Shown here piece by piece: positions 39,034 to 47,532 of a DNA stretch of 64,000 bases. How positions within the stretch are numbered: the stretch's first letter is position 1; the number at the start of each line of letters is the position of its first letter. Origin of the DNA: Rhizobium leguminosarum bv. trifolii WSM1325 (GTDB taxonomy: Bacteria > Pseudomonadota > Alphaproteobacteria > Rhizobiales > Rhizobiaceae); assembly GCA_000023185.1 (NCBI GenBank), contig CP001626.1:62001-126000 (forward strand), given 5' to 3'. The position numbers and the translations under genes are program-made. The notes beneath the pieces were generated by a model, which searched no databases, was not told where the DNA came from, and saw only the letters and a program-made list of their open reading frames with translations.

Positions 39034-39049
39034 TTGCACGCAATTGCAA
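39034..39049. promoter_or_regulatory. Candidate LacI-family operator before the regulator gene
   Basis: TTGCACGCAATTGCAA agrees in 13 of 16 positions with the perfect palindrome TTGCACGCGCGTGCAA found in the phosphatase promoter at 43407. It lies about 40 bp upstream of the regulator start, so autoregulation is likely. Confidence 0.5.
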
Positions 39050-39087
39050 TTTGTGCACAGTCCGGGCAAAGGGAGTTGCCGGTGGTC

Positions 39088-40095
39088 ATGAAGGATTTTG
39101 TCAGCGCGCAGGAGGTTGCTGAGAAAGCGGGCGTTTCGCGCTCGGCGGTATCGCGTGCCTTTACCCCGGGTGCCAGTGTATCGGCGAAGACGCGCAGACG
39201 CGTGATGGATGCGGCCGAGGCGCTTGGCTACCACGTCAATCATCTGGCCCGGGGGCTGATGACGAATGAAAGCGGCATCGTTTGTCTTATCGTGTCGGAA
39301 CTCGGAACGCCCTTTCGCTCATCTCTGATCCGGGCGATCACGCAGCAGCTTCAGAATAGTGGAAAGATTGCCATGCTCATTAACACCGACCGTTCCGACG
39401 GCAGTGTGGATCGGGCGCTGCGCCAGGCAATTCACTACCGGGCCGATGCGTCGATCATCCTATCCGGACTGCCGGACAAGTCGATCACACAGCTCTGCCT
39501 GAGGAATGGTCAACGCCTTGTCCTCATCAACCGTGATGACGACCAGCCGGGGCCGCTGCGCATCAACATCGACGACCAGGAGGCCGCTAGCCGCATCCTC
39601 ACCGCCTTCATGCGTGCAGGCTGCCAACAACTGGCATTCGCCAATTCCGAGGTCGGAACACCGAGCCTGATGGCGCGCGAGCGCGGTTTCGTTGCGGCGG
39701 CTGCGGCCCTCGGCATCGAGGTTGCGGTCGAGCGTCATGGCTCGACTGGCTACGAGGCTGGAAAGGTGGTTGCCCAGAGGCTGCTGACGCGCACGAATCG
39801 GCCCGACGCGATCTTCTGCGCCAACGATCTGCTCGCCTGCGGCGTCATGGATGCCGCGCGCCATCAGTTCAAGATCTCTGTTCCTGACCAGCTTTGCATT
39901 GCAGGTTTCGACGATATCGAGCAGGCGTCGTGGTCTTCCTACGATCTGACGACCTTCGCACAGCCGGTTGAGATGGTGGCGCGCGAAGCGGTCGCGTTTC
40001 TAGCTGCTCCTACCCTTCCGGAAGATGCCGGTGAGGTTAGGTCTCTGAAACTTCATGCCGAACTGGTCTGGCGCGGCTCGATCCGCGGCGGGTGA
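39088..40095 (+). CDS. LacI-family transcriptional regulator
   Basis: A 335-residue regulator. The N-terminal helix-turn-helix and hinge are SAQEVAEKAGVSRSAVSRAF and RRRVMDAAEALGYHVNHLAR, followed by a periplasmic-binding-protein-like effector domain (GIVCLIVSELGTPF, DAIFCANDLLACGVMDAAR, IAGFDDIEQASWSSYDLTTF). The ATG at 39088 starts MKDFVSAQEV; a GTG two codons upstream is possible, and the in-frame ATG at 39034 falls in the operator. Related palindromes before this gene, half of one before the CofD-like gene and a perfect one in the phosphatase promoter suggest that it governs the whole set. Confidence 0.9.
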   Translation: MKDFVSAQEVAEKAGVSRSAVSRAFTPGASVSAKTRRRVMDAAEALGYHVNHLARGLMTNESGIVCLIVSELGTPFRSSLIRAITQQLQNSGKIAMLINTDRSDGSVDRALRQAIHYRADASIILSGLPDKSITQLCLRNGQRLVLINRDDDQPGPLRINIDDQEAASRILTAFMRAGCQQLAFANSEVGTPSLMARERGFVAAAAALGIEVAVERHGSTGYEAGKVVAQRLLTRTNRPDAIFCANDLLACGVMDAARHQFKISVPDQLCIAGFDDIEQASWSSYDLTTFAQPVEMVAREAVAFLAAPTLPEDAGEVRSLKLHAELVWRGSIRGG

Positions 40096-40162
40096 CATAT
40101 TCCCCCGTCAAACCCTCGCGCGAGTAACCTGGAAAGGCTTCATATCCGTCCTCGGGAAACAC

Positions 40163-40690
40163 ATGAAGAACGACGATAAACGCCAGAAAAACAAAGCCGC
40201 GGGTTTGCTGCACCAACTTGCGCTCGTGCCCGAGACCTTGTTCAAGGGAGCCTTTCTGCAGCAATATGGCGCGGTCTGCTTTCGCTATCTCGGCGACGAG
40301 GACAAGGTCGAGATCCTGTTGGTCACGTCGCGTCAAAGTCGTCGATGGGTCATCCCCAAGGGCTGGCCGATGAGGAGAAAGAAGCCATTCGAAACGGCTG
40401 CCACTGAAGCCTGGGAGGAAGCTGGTGTTCAAGGGAGCGTGCGCAAGAAGCCGATTGGCCGATACACCTATCTCAAGGAACTTGGTCCTGACGTGGTTTC
40501 GCCATGCATGGTCGACCTGTTTCAGATCGAGGTCGAACGCCTGACGGACGACTTCAAGGAGCGTGGCGAGCGGGTTCTCGTCTGGGTCTCTCCCGATGAG
40601 GCAGCCCGGCGCGTGCGTGAACTTGAACTCAAATCGCTCCTCGTGTCGTTTCGACCACATCGACCGAGAGTAAAGATAAAAAATAGGTAG
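40163..40690 (+). CDS. Nudix hydrolase, DIPP-like
   Basis: A 175-residue Nudix protein. The box region reads GWPMRRKKPFETAATEAWEEAG. The catalytic EAWEEAG core is present, but the usual Arg before it is Thr and the first Glu of the box is Lys, as in some rhizobial relatives. WVIPKGWP is the strand before the box. The group includes diphosphoinositol-polyphosphate and diadenosine-polyphosphate hydrolases. I choose the ATG at 40163; an in-frame ATG at 40055 lies inside the regulator gene. The gene follows the LacI regulator by 67 bases. The substrate is unknown, presumably a compound with a nucleoside or sugar diphosphate linkage. Confidence 0.85.
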   Translation: MKNDDKRQKNKAAGLLHQLALVPETLFKGAFLQQYGAVCFRYLGDEDKVEILLVTSRQSRRWVIPKGWPMRRKKPFETAATEAWEEAGVQGSVRKKPIGRYTYLKELGPDVVSPCMVDLFQIEVERLTDDFKERGERVLVWVSPDEAARRVRELELKSLLVSFRPHRPRVKIKNR

Positions 40691-40843
40691 TGAGGGCCGT
40701 CCTCGGGCCTTCTGACTGTTCAGACATCCATTTTCCCAGCACGAAGCAGGCGCCGACATTCAAACAGTCTTTCGAAACAGATAGAGCTTGGCTTCATATA
40801 TTTGGCCCGGCATATCCAGCCATGAACAGGAACCGATACGGCC

Positions 40844-41425
40844 ATGGATCCATCTTCAATCATGAAAACGTCAGAGCAAGGCGCGGGACCGGACATCATC
40901 ACAGTCGATTCGCGGGAGGTCTATGCCAACCGGTGGATGACGGTCCGCGAGGACAAGATCCTGCGCCGTGACGGGTCGCCCGGGCTCTACGGCTATGTCG
41001 ACAAACCCGACTTCGTGATGATCCTGCCCTTCGACCGGGGTCTCGTTCACCTCGTTCAACAATTCCGATATCCGATCAAGTCGCGCCAATGGGAATTTCC
41101 TCAGGGAAGCTGGGAGGAGAAACCGGACGCCGATCCCGGCGAACTCGCCCGCGGCGAATTGCAGGAGGAAACCGGGTTGATTGCGGGCTCATTGATCAGG
41201 ATCGGCACTATCTACCCACTTTATGGAACGGTGACCCAGAGATGCCATGTCTTCTTCGCGACGGATCTCACGCCAGGGGATAACAAGCTCGAGCATGAAG
41301 AACAGGACCTCGTTCGCGCCACCGTTTCGGTTGATGAGCTGCAACGGATGATCCTCGACGGCGATCTCCAGGATGCGGGCACGATTGCCGCTTTCGGGCT
41401 TGCCAGGCTGCGGAAGCTTCTGTGA
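40844..41425 (+). CDS. Nudix hydrolase, ADP-ribose pyrophosphatase-like
   Basis: A 193-residue Nudix protein of the ADP-ribose/ADP-sugar diphosphatase group. It shows RDGSPGLYGYVDKPDFVMIL, QQFRYPIKSRQWEFPQGSWE and the box end ARGELQEETGL. The Arg normally preceding ELQEETG is Gly, while both catalytic Glu residues of EETG are present. The family cleaves nucleoside-diphosphate sugars to nucleoside monophosphate and sugar phosphate. A second Nudix gene directly upstream and a CofD/YvcK-like gene 88 bases downstream make nucleotide-sugar-type substrates likely. Confidence 0.87.
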   Translation: MDPSSIMKTSEQGAGPDIITVDSREVYANRWMTVREDKILRRDGSPGLYGYVDKPDFVMILPFDRGLVHLVQQFRYPIKSRQWEFPQGSWEEKPDADPGELARGELQEETGLIAGSLIRIGTIYPLYGTVTQRCHVFFATDLTPGDNKLEHEEQDLVRATVSVDELQRMILDGDLQDAGTIAAFGLARLRKLL

Positions 41426-41513
41426 CAGCCTCGTCACGATATGTGACGAGGGGAGAACTTTTGCACGTAATCCGCGCAGGCTATGCATGTGCTTCTAAAG
41501 ATCGCGAGCGGGT

Positions 41514-42641
41514 ATGAAACGGATTGTATTATTCTCGGGCGGCAGCGCCTGTCGATCGATCAATGTGGCGCTGGGCCAACGTGGAGCCGATGTCACCCGC
41601 GTCGTGCCTGCTTGGGATAGCGGCGGCAGCTCGAAAGTTATTCGCGAGCGGCTCTCCATCCTCTCAGTGGGAGACATCCGCCAGGCTCTGATGACGATGG
41701 CACATGGAGAAGGCTGCGCCGGTGACGTCGTCAAGATCTGCAACGCCCGGGTATCGGCCAATCTTGGCTTTGACGATGCCCGCAAGGAATTCCTCTTCTA
41801 CGCCGAAGGCCGTCATCCGTTGCTCGAGAGAATGGAGCCGGGCCTGCGCGGTGCAATCCTGAATTATCTGAACACATTCGCCACTTCTGTTGGTCGAGAT
41901 TTCGACTTCAGGCACGGCAGCGTCGGGAACTTCATTCTGACGGGCGCCTGCGTGGCGCATAATGGAGACGTCAACACGGCGATCTTCGTGTTCAGAAAGC
42001 TGTGCGGCATCGTCGGAAACGTATGGCCTTCGTCCTGTGACAACGACTTGGTTCTCTCCGCAACTCTGAGGGACGGTCGGAGGCTTGCGCCGCAGGACGT
42101 CATCACATCGATGGGGGCAGGGGATGCAAAGGTTGGGATCGCAGAGGTCGAGCTGGCTGGCGCCGATCAGGCCCTGCCGGTTGCCAACTCGGCTGTGCTG
42201 GACGCCGTTGCCCGGGCGGACCTGATTGCCATCGGTCCGGGCAGTCTCTACACGAGTATCCTTCCTCATCTTCTGGTGACGGGCCTCGTTTCAGCTATCG
42301 AGAAGGCCAACTGCCCGAAAGTCTTCATCGGCAACATCCTGCAATGCCGGGAGACCATGGGACTAACGCTCGAAGACGTCCTGGCGGCCGCGGATCTGCA
42401 TGTGCGCAAGGGCGGCGGAACCTCGAATCTGTTCACCTTCGTTCTCGCAAACAGGATGCTGTTTCCCTTCGAGAAGACGGTCGGAACGTTTCCCTATCTC
42501 AGAGAGAAACCGCAGGAAAAGAACGGGCGTCACATCATCAAGGGCGAATTCGAAGATGCCTGGAGCCGCGGTCAGCATGACGGTGATGCAACCGCTGCAG
42601 CCTTGCTGAAAATCGCATCCGGAGACGCTTCAGATGCATGA
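41514..42641 (+). CDS. CofD/YvcK-superfamily protein
   Basis: A 375-residue protein of the 2-phospho-L-lactate transferase CofD / gluconeogenesis factor YvcK superfamily. Recognisable blocks are IVLFSGGSACRSINVAL at the start, VVPAWDSGGSSKVIRERL near residue 30, the SVGDIRQALM block, FRHGSVGNFILTGA near 140 and IAIGPGSLYTSILPHLLV near 245. The GxGS loop and the DSGGS motif are intact. YvcK binds UDP-GlcNAc-type nucleotide sugars and CofD transfers phospholactate; the sequence resembles CofD-like proteins of unassigned function. Its stop overlaps the next gene by 8 bases. A TTGCACGT half-site lies at 41461 just upstream. Confidence 0.85.
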   Translation: MKRIVLFSGGSACRSINVALGQRGADVTRVVPAWDSGGSSKVIRERLSILSVGDIRQALMTMAHGEGCAGDVVKICNARVSANLGFDDARKEFLFYAEGRHPLLERMEPGLRGAILNYLNTFATSVGRDFDFRHGSVGNFILTGACVAHNGDVNTAIFVFRKLCGIVGNVWPSSCDNDLVLSATLRDGRRLAPQDVITSMGAGDAKVGIAEVELAGADQALPVANSAVLDAVARADLIAIGPGSLYTSILPHLLVTGLVSAIEKANCPKVFIGNILQCRETMGLTLEDVLAAADLHVRKGGGTSNLFTFVLANRMLFPFEKTVGTFPYLREKPQEKNGRHIIKGEFEDAWSRGQHDGDATAAALLKIASGDASDA

Positions 42642-43266
42642 GATAACAAGTAGGGTCGACGAGGTCAGGCGCCTCAAGGGTTTCCTGACCATTGCGCAAA
42701 CGCTGCAGCTTGCAGATCTGGGCGTCACGGTCATCGATCCGTTTTCGACCTTGATTTCCTCTCGCGCCAGCCTGGGGTCTGGCGTCTTCCTCTGGCCTAA
42801 TGTGACAATCGAGGTCGGCCCGGAGGGATCGGTCAGCATTGGCGCGTCGACCGTGCTTCACAGCGGCGTGCGGATCGAGGCCGGCGCCGGTTCGATTGCT
42901 ATAGGCGCAAACGGCGATCTCGGTCGGGAGGGGGGCTTTACCCTTGTGGTTGGCGCACAGAGTGACAAAATCGATGTCGGAAACGATGTCCGGTTGAATG
43001 GCGGCGGTTCGATTACCCAGAGCGCAACGCTTGGCAACGGCGCGCAGGTTCTTGGTCCGATCCGCATCCAGAATTGCCAGCTTGGCGGCGGCGGCTCCTT
43101 TCGCGAGCGTGATCCGGACAAGCGAGGAGCAGTCCTGAAAGGCGGCGGGGTTGCCAGAAACATCGATCTCCCGGCGGGCATGGTCATTCAGGCATTTGGG
43201 CTGTTTTCCGAGGCGCCGAAGCGGTGGCAGAGCTATTTTCATCCCCAGAAAGACGAGCGATCCTAA
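42634..43266 (+). CDS. Left-handed beta-helix protein, GlmU C-terminal-like
   Basis: A 210-residue protein made largely of hexapeptide repeats (ASLGSGVFLWPNVTIE, GSVSIGASTVLHSGVRIE, GSITQSATLGNGAQVLGPI). This folds as a left-handed beta-helix, as in the acetyltransferase half of GlmU and related sugar nucleotidyl/acyl transferases. The first 35 residues (LKGFLTIAQTLQLADLGVTVIDP) match the linker before the GlmU helix. It has no nucleotidyltransferase domain. The start lies 8 bases inside the CofD-like gene, so the two are translationally coupled and probably act together. An acyl or nucleotide-sugar substrate is likely, but which one is unknown. Confidence 0.8.
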   Translation: MHEITSRVDEVRRLKGFLTIAQTLQLADLGVTVIDPFSTLISSRASLGSGVFLWPNVTIEVGPEGSVSIGASTVLHSGVRIEAGAGSIAIGANGDLGREGGFTLVVGAQSDKIDVGNDVRLNGGGSITQSATLGNGAQVLGPIRIQNCQLGGGGSFRERDPDKRGAVLKGGGVARNIDLPAGMVIQAFGLFSEAPKRWQSYFHPQKDERS

Positions 43267-43397
43267 GCCGCTGTGGAAGAGGGGCGACATCGATTGGGCT
43301 TCAACATTTTCCAGAGGCCGGCAGATGGTCGGGCGCGCTTGCAACCATCAAGGAAAACGGACGAACAGAACCAAGTGATCACCAGCGATCGCATGAC

Positions 43398-43426
43398 TTG
43401 ACCCGATTGCACGCGCGTGCAAATAT
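43398..43426 (+). promoter_or_regulatory. Promoter with perfect LacI-type operator in the spacer
   Basis: A -35 TTGACC (43398-43403), a 17-base spacer and a -10-like AAATAT (43421-43426) lie 34 bp before the phosphatase operon. The 16-bp palindrome TTGCACGCGCGTGCAA (43407-43422) fills the spacer, the classical place for a LacI-family repressor. A further half, GCGCGTGCAA, follows at 43431. Confidence 0.7.
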
Positions 43427-43459
43427 GAGCGCGCGTGCAAAACACCTGAGGGGAATCAT

Positions 43460-44311
43460 ATGCATTCAGTATCCGATGCAGCCTTGGCCGAAACCCGCGC
43501 GGATTATTGCCGCGCCGTCATCCGCACTGCCGGGGATCTGGTTCTCAAAGGCTTTCATGCCGGAGTGGCAACCGGTCTGTCGATGAAGGGGCCACAAGAT
43601 TACCTGACGGAAACGGATGCCGCGTCCGAGGCCTTGATCCGCGACAGCATCCTGGCTCGCTTTCCGGGCGACAGCTTCTTTGGAGAAGAAGGCGGCGGCG
43701 CAATCGGTGAGCGCGTTTGGGTCGTCGACCCGGTCGACGGTACAGCCAATTTCGCGCGCGGTATTCCGCATTTCTGCATCTCGATCGCCTACGTAGAGGC
43801 AGGGGTGACGGAATTTGGCGCCATCTACAACCCTGCGCTCGATGAGCTGTATTTCGCAGAGCGCGGCCGTGGCGCCAGTTTGAACGGCAAGACAATTCGG
43901 GTCGCTGCAACACACCGTTACGATTCCACTACCATCGAAATGGGGTGGTCGACGCGCGTTGCGAACGAGACCTACCTCGAGGTCGTGAAAGGATTGCTTG
44001 ATCTCGGCACAAACGTCCGCAGGGCGGGTTCGGGCGCATTGGCTCTGGCCTATGTGGCCGACGGCCGCTCCGATGGATATGTCGAACTGCACATGAATTC
44101 CTGGGACTGCCTAGCCGGCCTTCTCCTCGTCAGCGAGGCGGGGGGCGATGTCTGCCCCTTCCTGGATATCGGTAGCCTGGAAAAGGGTGGTCCCGTTCTT
44201 GCCGCCGCTCCGGCCATTGCAGTAGGGATCAGCAAGGTGGCAAAAATCCCGCTTTCGTCGGCCGGCAAACCGCTTGAGAAAGCACACTCGGGGCCTCTCG
44301 CAGGAGCATGA
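43460..44311 (+). CDS. Inositol-monophosphatase-family phosphatase
   Basis: A 283-residue metal-dependent phosphatase. The metal ligands are in FFGEEGGG (near 75), WVVDPVDGTANFARG (near 95, both Asp) and NSWDCLAGLLLVSEAGG (near 217). Members act on inositol phosphates, histidinol phosphate, fructose-1,6-bisphosphate or 3'-phosphoadenosine phosphates. The ATG follows GAGGGG by 6 bases. It is the first gene of an operon with two more phosphatases of unrelated folds, under a promoter with a perfect LacI-type operator. The substrate is unknown. Confidence 0.9.
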   Translation: MHSVSDAALAETRADYCRAVIRTAGDLVLKGFHAGVATGLSMKGPQDYLTETDAASEALIRDSILARFPGDSFFGEEGGGAIGERVWVVDPVDGTANFARGIPHFCISIAYVEAGVTEFGAIYNPALDELYFAERGRGASLNGKTIRVAATHRYDSTTIEMGWSTRVANETYLEVVKGLLDLGTNVRRAGSGALALAYVADGRSDGYVELHMNSWDCLAGLLLVSEAGGDVCPFLDIGSLEKGGPVLAAAPAIAVGISKVAKIPLSSAGKPLEKAHSGPLAGA

Positions 44312-44364
44312 GGACAATCCGCCCGTAACGGCGACAGTCCCACGCGGAGCGGAGGAGATTTGAC

Positions 44365-44973
44365 ATGGACGGACCGGTTTACGCTCGCCCGGCGATCAGC
44401 CTGATCGCGGAAGGCCTAGGCCCCTTCGGGGCGGCTCTTTTCATTGGCGGGAGCGCCGGTGCAAGCGGCATTGGTCTCCTGCGCCAGCACCAGATCACGA
44501 CTGTGCTGAACTGCGCCGTCAATCTCGATATCAACTACGTGCAGGCAGACCAGGGAACGGCTGACCTGCGGGCGTCAGGCTACGGAGATATTCGCTACTA
44601 CAAAATTGGCCTCATCGACGGGGAGGGCAGCCCTGATACGATGATGCTCGGGGCCTATTACGTTCTCGACGGCGCTCTGCGCCAGACCATGCCGAAGCGG
44701 GAGACGTACCCCTTTCCCGACGGCGGCAACGTACTCGTCAATTGTCGAAGCGGGCGCAGCAGCCGCTCCCTCTCGCTGGTTGCGCTTTTTCTGCACAAGC
44801 AGCAGCCGCATCTCTATCCAAGCCTGGACGACGCACTTGCCGTCATCCGCGAGCGGCGCGAGCTGCGTCCCGACGAGTGGTTCGAAACGCCAAAGCCGAT
44901 GCTCTACGCAGCAGCCCAGCGGGCGTCGGAATGGATCGACATGATCGAAGAACGCAGGCAACGCAATTCATGA
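44365..44973 (+). CDS. Dual-specificity-phosphatase-like protein with altered P-loop
   Basis: A 202-residue protein of the cysteine phosphatase fold (FIGGSAGASGIGLLRQHQIT, VLNCAVNL). The signature loop reads VLVNCRSGRSSRSLSLVAL. The His before the catalytic Cys is Asn, and the loop from Cys to Arg has six residues between them (CRSGRSSR) instead of five, so the normal HCxxGxxR geometry is changed. GGAGGAG precedes the ATG. The stop overlaps the metallophosphoesterase start as ATGA. It may be a phosphatase with different chemistry, a phosphate-binding pseudoenzyme, or an inactive copy. A decayed second copy lies at about 46887. Confidence 0.78.
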   Translation: MDGPVYARPAISLIAEGLGPFGAALFIGGSAGASGIGLLRQHQITTVLNCAVNLDINYVQADQGTADLRASGYGDIRYYKIGLIDGEGSPDTMMLGAYYVLDGALRQTMPKRETYPFPDGGNVLVNCRSGRSSRSLSLVALFLHKQQPHLYPSLDDALAVIRERRELRPDEWFETPKPMLYAAAQRASEWIDMIEERRQRNS

Positions 44974-46669
44974 TGCCCCGATCCTATCCCGAGATTGCCG
45001 TCATCGCGGACGCACATTTTCACGACGTCGATGCCGATTTCGGCTTTGCCGGTGTCAGGATCGGTGGTCGCGCCATGACGATGCGCAGTTGGTCGGACAC
45101 ACGCCAGTCAACGCGGGTCTTCAACGAGAGTGCCGGCGCACTCCTTCCGGCGCTTGAACAGGTACAGAAACGTGGCATCCGACATGTCGTGCTGCTTGGC
45201 GGCTACAGTGACGATGGCCAGCGGGCAACGACGGAAAAGCTCGCCGATATTCTGCAACAGCACAGCCGGGAGCATGGAACGGCCTCTATGCACTCCCCGG
45301 AAATCACGACATATTCGGCCCGTGCGGCCGTCATCACACCAAGCAGTTCCTGACGGAAGGTGGTCAGGCGATCCTCGTCTCGAGCGATGCCGGACTTGCA
45401 CGCGAGGGTGCTGTCTTCAGCGACAGGATGTATTGCGAAGGATATCCGGATGGGCTTCGCGCGATGGCGAATTTCGGCTATTTCCGCCGGCCGGAATACA
45501 TCCATTGGGAAAGCCCGTTTGGATTATCAGATGCTCAGGAGGATAGGATCTACGAGGCGACGTCGCCGGACGGCGTCAATCGCTATCGGCTCATGGATGC
45601 GTCCTATCTCGTCGAACCAGAGCCTGGCCTCTGGCTGCTGATGATCGACGCAAATGTGTTCGAGCCCCTCGATGGAACCTTCCTCGATGGTGAGGAGGCA
45701 GCCTTCACCGACAGCACCGCCGGCGGCTGGATGCCATGCTACGTGCTAAGCCTTTCATCCTTTCATGGGTCAGCGACGTTACGCGCCGGGCACGTCTTCT
45801 CGACAAGACCGTGCTCGCCTTTTATCACTATCCGGCGCTCGATCCCTTCGACGGCGCTTCCGATGCGGAAAAAACGCTCTTCGGTGAGACCAACGTCGTG
45901 CGCCGCACGCCCCGGCGGGAAGTCGAAGAGGTGTTCCTTTCGGCAGGCTTGCAGGTCCACTTCAGCGGCCATCTGCACGTTGAAGTGCGTCACCACGCGA
46001 GGTTACGATAGCAACCGTGTGACCAATATTGCTGTCCCGTCGCTCGTCGCATTCCCCCCAGCATTCAAGGTCATACGACCTACTCGACACCATTTGGCCG
46101 TCGATACGGTCGGGCTTTCGGCAATCGCTGTCGACCGCGATCTCCTCTCAGGCTATTGGCTTGAAACCAACGGTCGCCATGAGCGCGGCGCCGATGCGCT
46201 GTCTGCTGACAGCTACGGCGCCTTTCTCCAGACCCACAAGCGGGCGCTAGTCGTCCATCGTTACCTGCCGAAGGAATGGCCAGGCGCGTTCGCGGCAGCG
46301 ATCCTGGCGATGAATGTCGCGCAGGCAGCACAATGCGTAGCAGGGGGCGTCGCAGGGGAAAGCGACTGTCTCGAACGGTCGAGTTCGGCCCTGGCAGAAG
46401 ATCTTCCGATGATCGATCTGATCGCCGACTGGTATTGCCTGAGGCAGGGCGGGCATCTGTCAATCGAGCATATAGAACCCGAACGACTGGCACTCTACCG
46501 GTCGCTGACAGATCAGTTCGGTCGCGCGCCCGACGCCTATGATGGATCGCTTCCTAGCTTTCTTGGCGTCTTCCTCGGAGCACTTGGCCTATTCCTGGAC
46601 CGCGCGGCAAAGGGCAACCCGAACATCGTTGTCCCGCTCGAAAGGGCTCAGCAGGATGTCCCGGCATAG
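44970..46669 (+). pseudogene. Metallophosphoesterase broken by three frameshifts
   Basis: The reading frame starts at 44970 and carries the first metal motif (EIAVIADAHFHD). It shifts near 45283, after which YALPGNHDIFGPCGRHH contains the GNHD motif, and continues to about 45738. There it shifts again (KPFILSWVSDVTRRARLLDK through LQVHFSGHLHVEV, the GHLH motif) and returns to the second frame near 45995 for the long C-terminal part ending at 46669. All catalytic motifs of calcineurin-like phosphoesterases are present over about 565 codons, but in different frames. Either the gene is recently inactivated or the sequence contains indel errors. Confidence 0.8.
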
Positions 46670-46886
46670 CAGCGCGACTTCGAACGACGATAATGTGAGT
46701 TGGAATAAAATAGGGGTCTGACGACGCGTTTGGTCGCCGTGAATGCCGGAACGCGAAGCCGGCAAAATGCAGCAGGTGTGATATGGAATCGGCTATCGTC
46801 AGCATCAATCTTTTCGGCGCGGTCGCTCTGAAGCAGCGATTGGACAGGACGAGAGACACCTGCCCAAACTGAGCCCCATCTATCAA

Positions 46887-47040
46887 TCGCACTCGCCTTT
46901 ACGGCGTCGATATTTTCATATCGGGAAAGGAGGGGGCAAGCGCCTTCGGCCTTCTGCGCCGAAACGGCATCACGACTCGTGGTCAACTGCGCGGTCAACC
47001 TCGACTCCAATTTCGTGCAGACAAAGATAAAATACGCTCC
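46887..47040 (+). pseudogene. Decayed copy of the dual-specificity-phosphatase-like gene (N-terminal part)
   Basis: Reading SGKEGASAFGLLRRNGITT and, after one frameshift, VVNCAVNLDSNFVQT reproduces residues 27-62 of the gene at 44365 (GGSAGASGIGLLRQHQITT, VLNCAVNLDINYVQ). No start and no catalytic loop are left. It is evidence of an earlier duplication of this part of the operon. The remaining bases from 46670 to 47238 hold no other gene. Confidence 0.7.
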
Positions 47041-47238
47041 GTGGCAGGCAGGTGGGTCGATGGCGCCTCTCGTCGACCATCGTGCAAAGGTTGTTCGCCC
47101 CTTCGCCACGTCAGACTTTACTCCGCCCGGCAAGGTGATAGAACGAGCGCCCGCGGAAATCGCCCGGACCGGGCGGTGGCGTTGGAACTATGAAACTGTT
47201 TTGTACGTTTTCCGGCCGCCAAAAGGAGCTTTAACGAC

Positions 47239-47457
47239 ATGAACATGGTCTCGACGATTGTGAAATCCCCTGTTGCTCTGTCCGTCGGCGGCTTGCTTGC
47301 GGAAGCTCGCGCGGCTCGCGGCTATTCGCTGGATGACGTTGCAGAAACCACTGGTCTGACTGTGGCCGAAGTGACAGCTCTGGAGAACGACACGGATTTC
47401 GACGCGTCAAGGATACGAAGGACCGCGGCCGCTCTAGGGGTTTTAGACAAGATTTGA
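47239..47457 (+). CDS. Small XRE-type helix-turn-helix protein
   Basis: A 72-residue protein consisting of one Cro/C1-type helix-turn-helix (LLAEARAARGYSLDDVAETT, LTVAEVTALENDTDFDASRI). A final helix, TAAALGVLDKI, completes the fold. Such minimal proteins bind DNA as dimers and serve as local repressors or antitoxins. No partner toxin gene is adjacent; the next gene is convergent. Its target is unknown. Confidence 0.65.
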   Translation: MNMVSTIVKSPVALSVGGLLAEARAARGYSLDDVAETTGLTVAEVTALENDTDFDASRIRRTAAALGVLDKI

Positions 47458-47532
47458 GACGTGCGTCGCGCACTACACAGCTTTTTCACGGCGACGTCTT
47501 GCCTGTTGACCCGCAGAGACTGTGTCTCCGAT

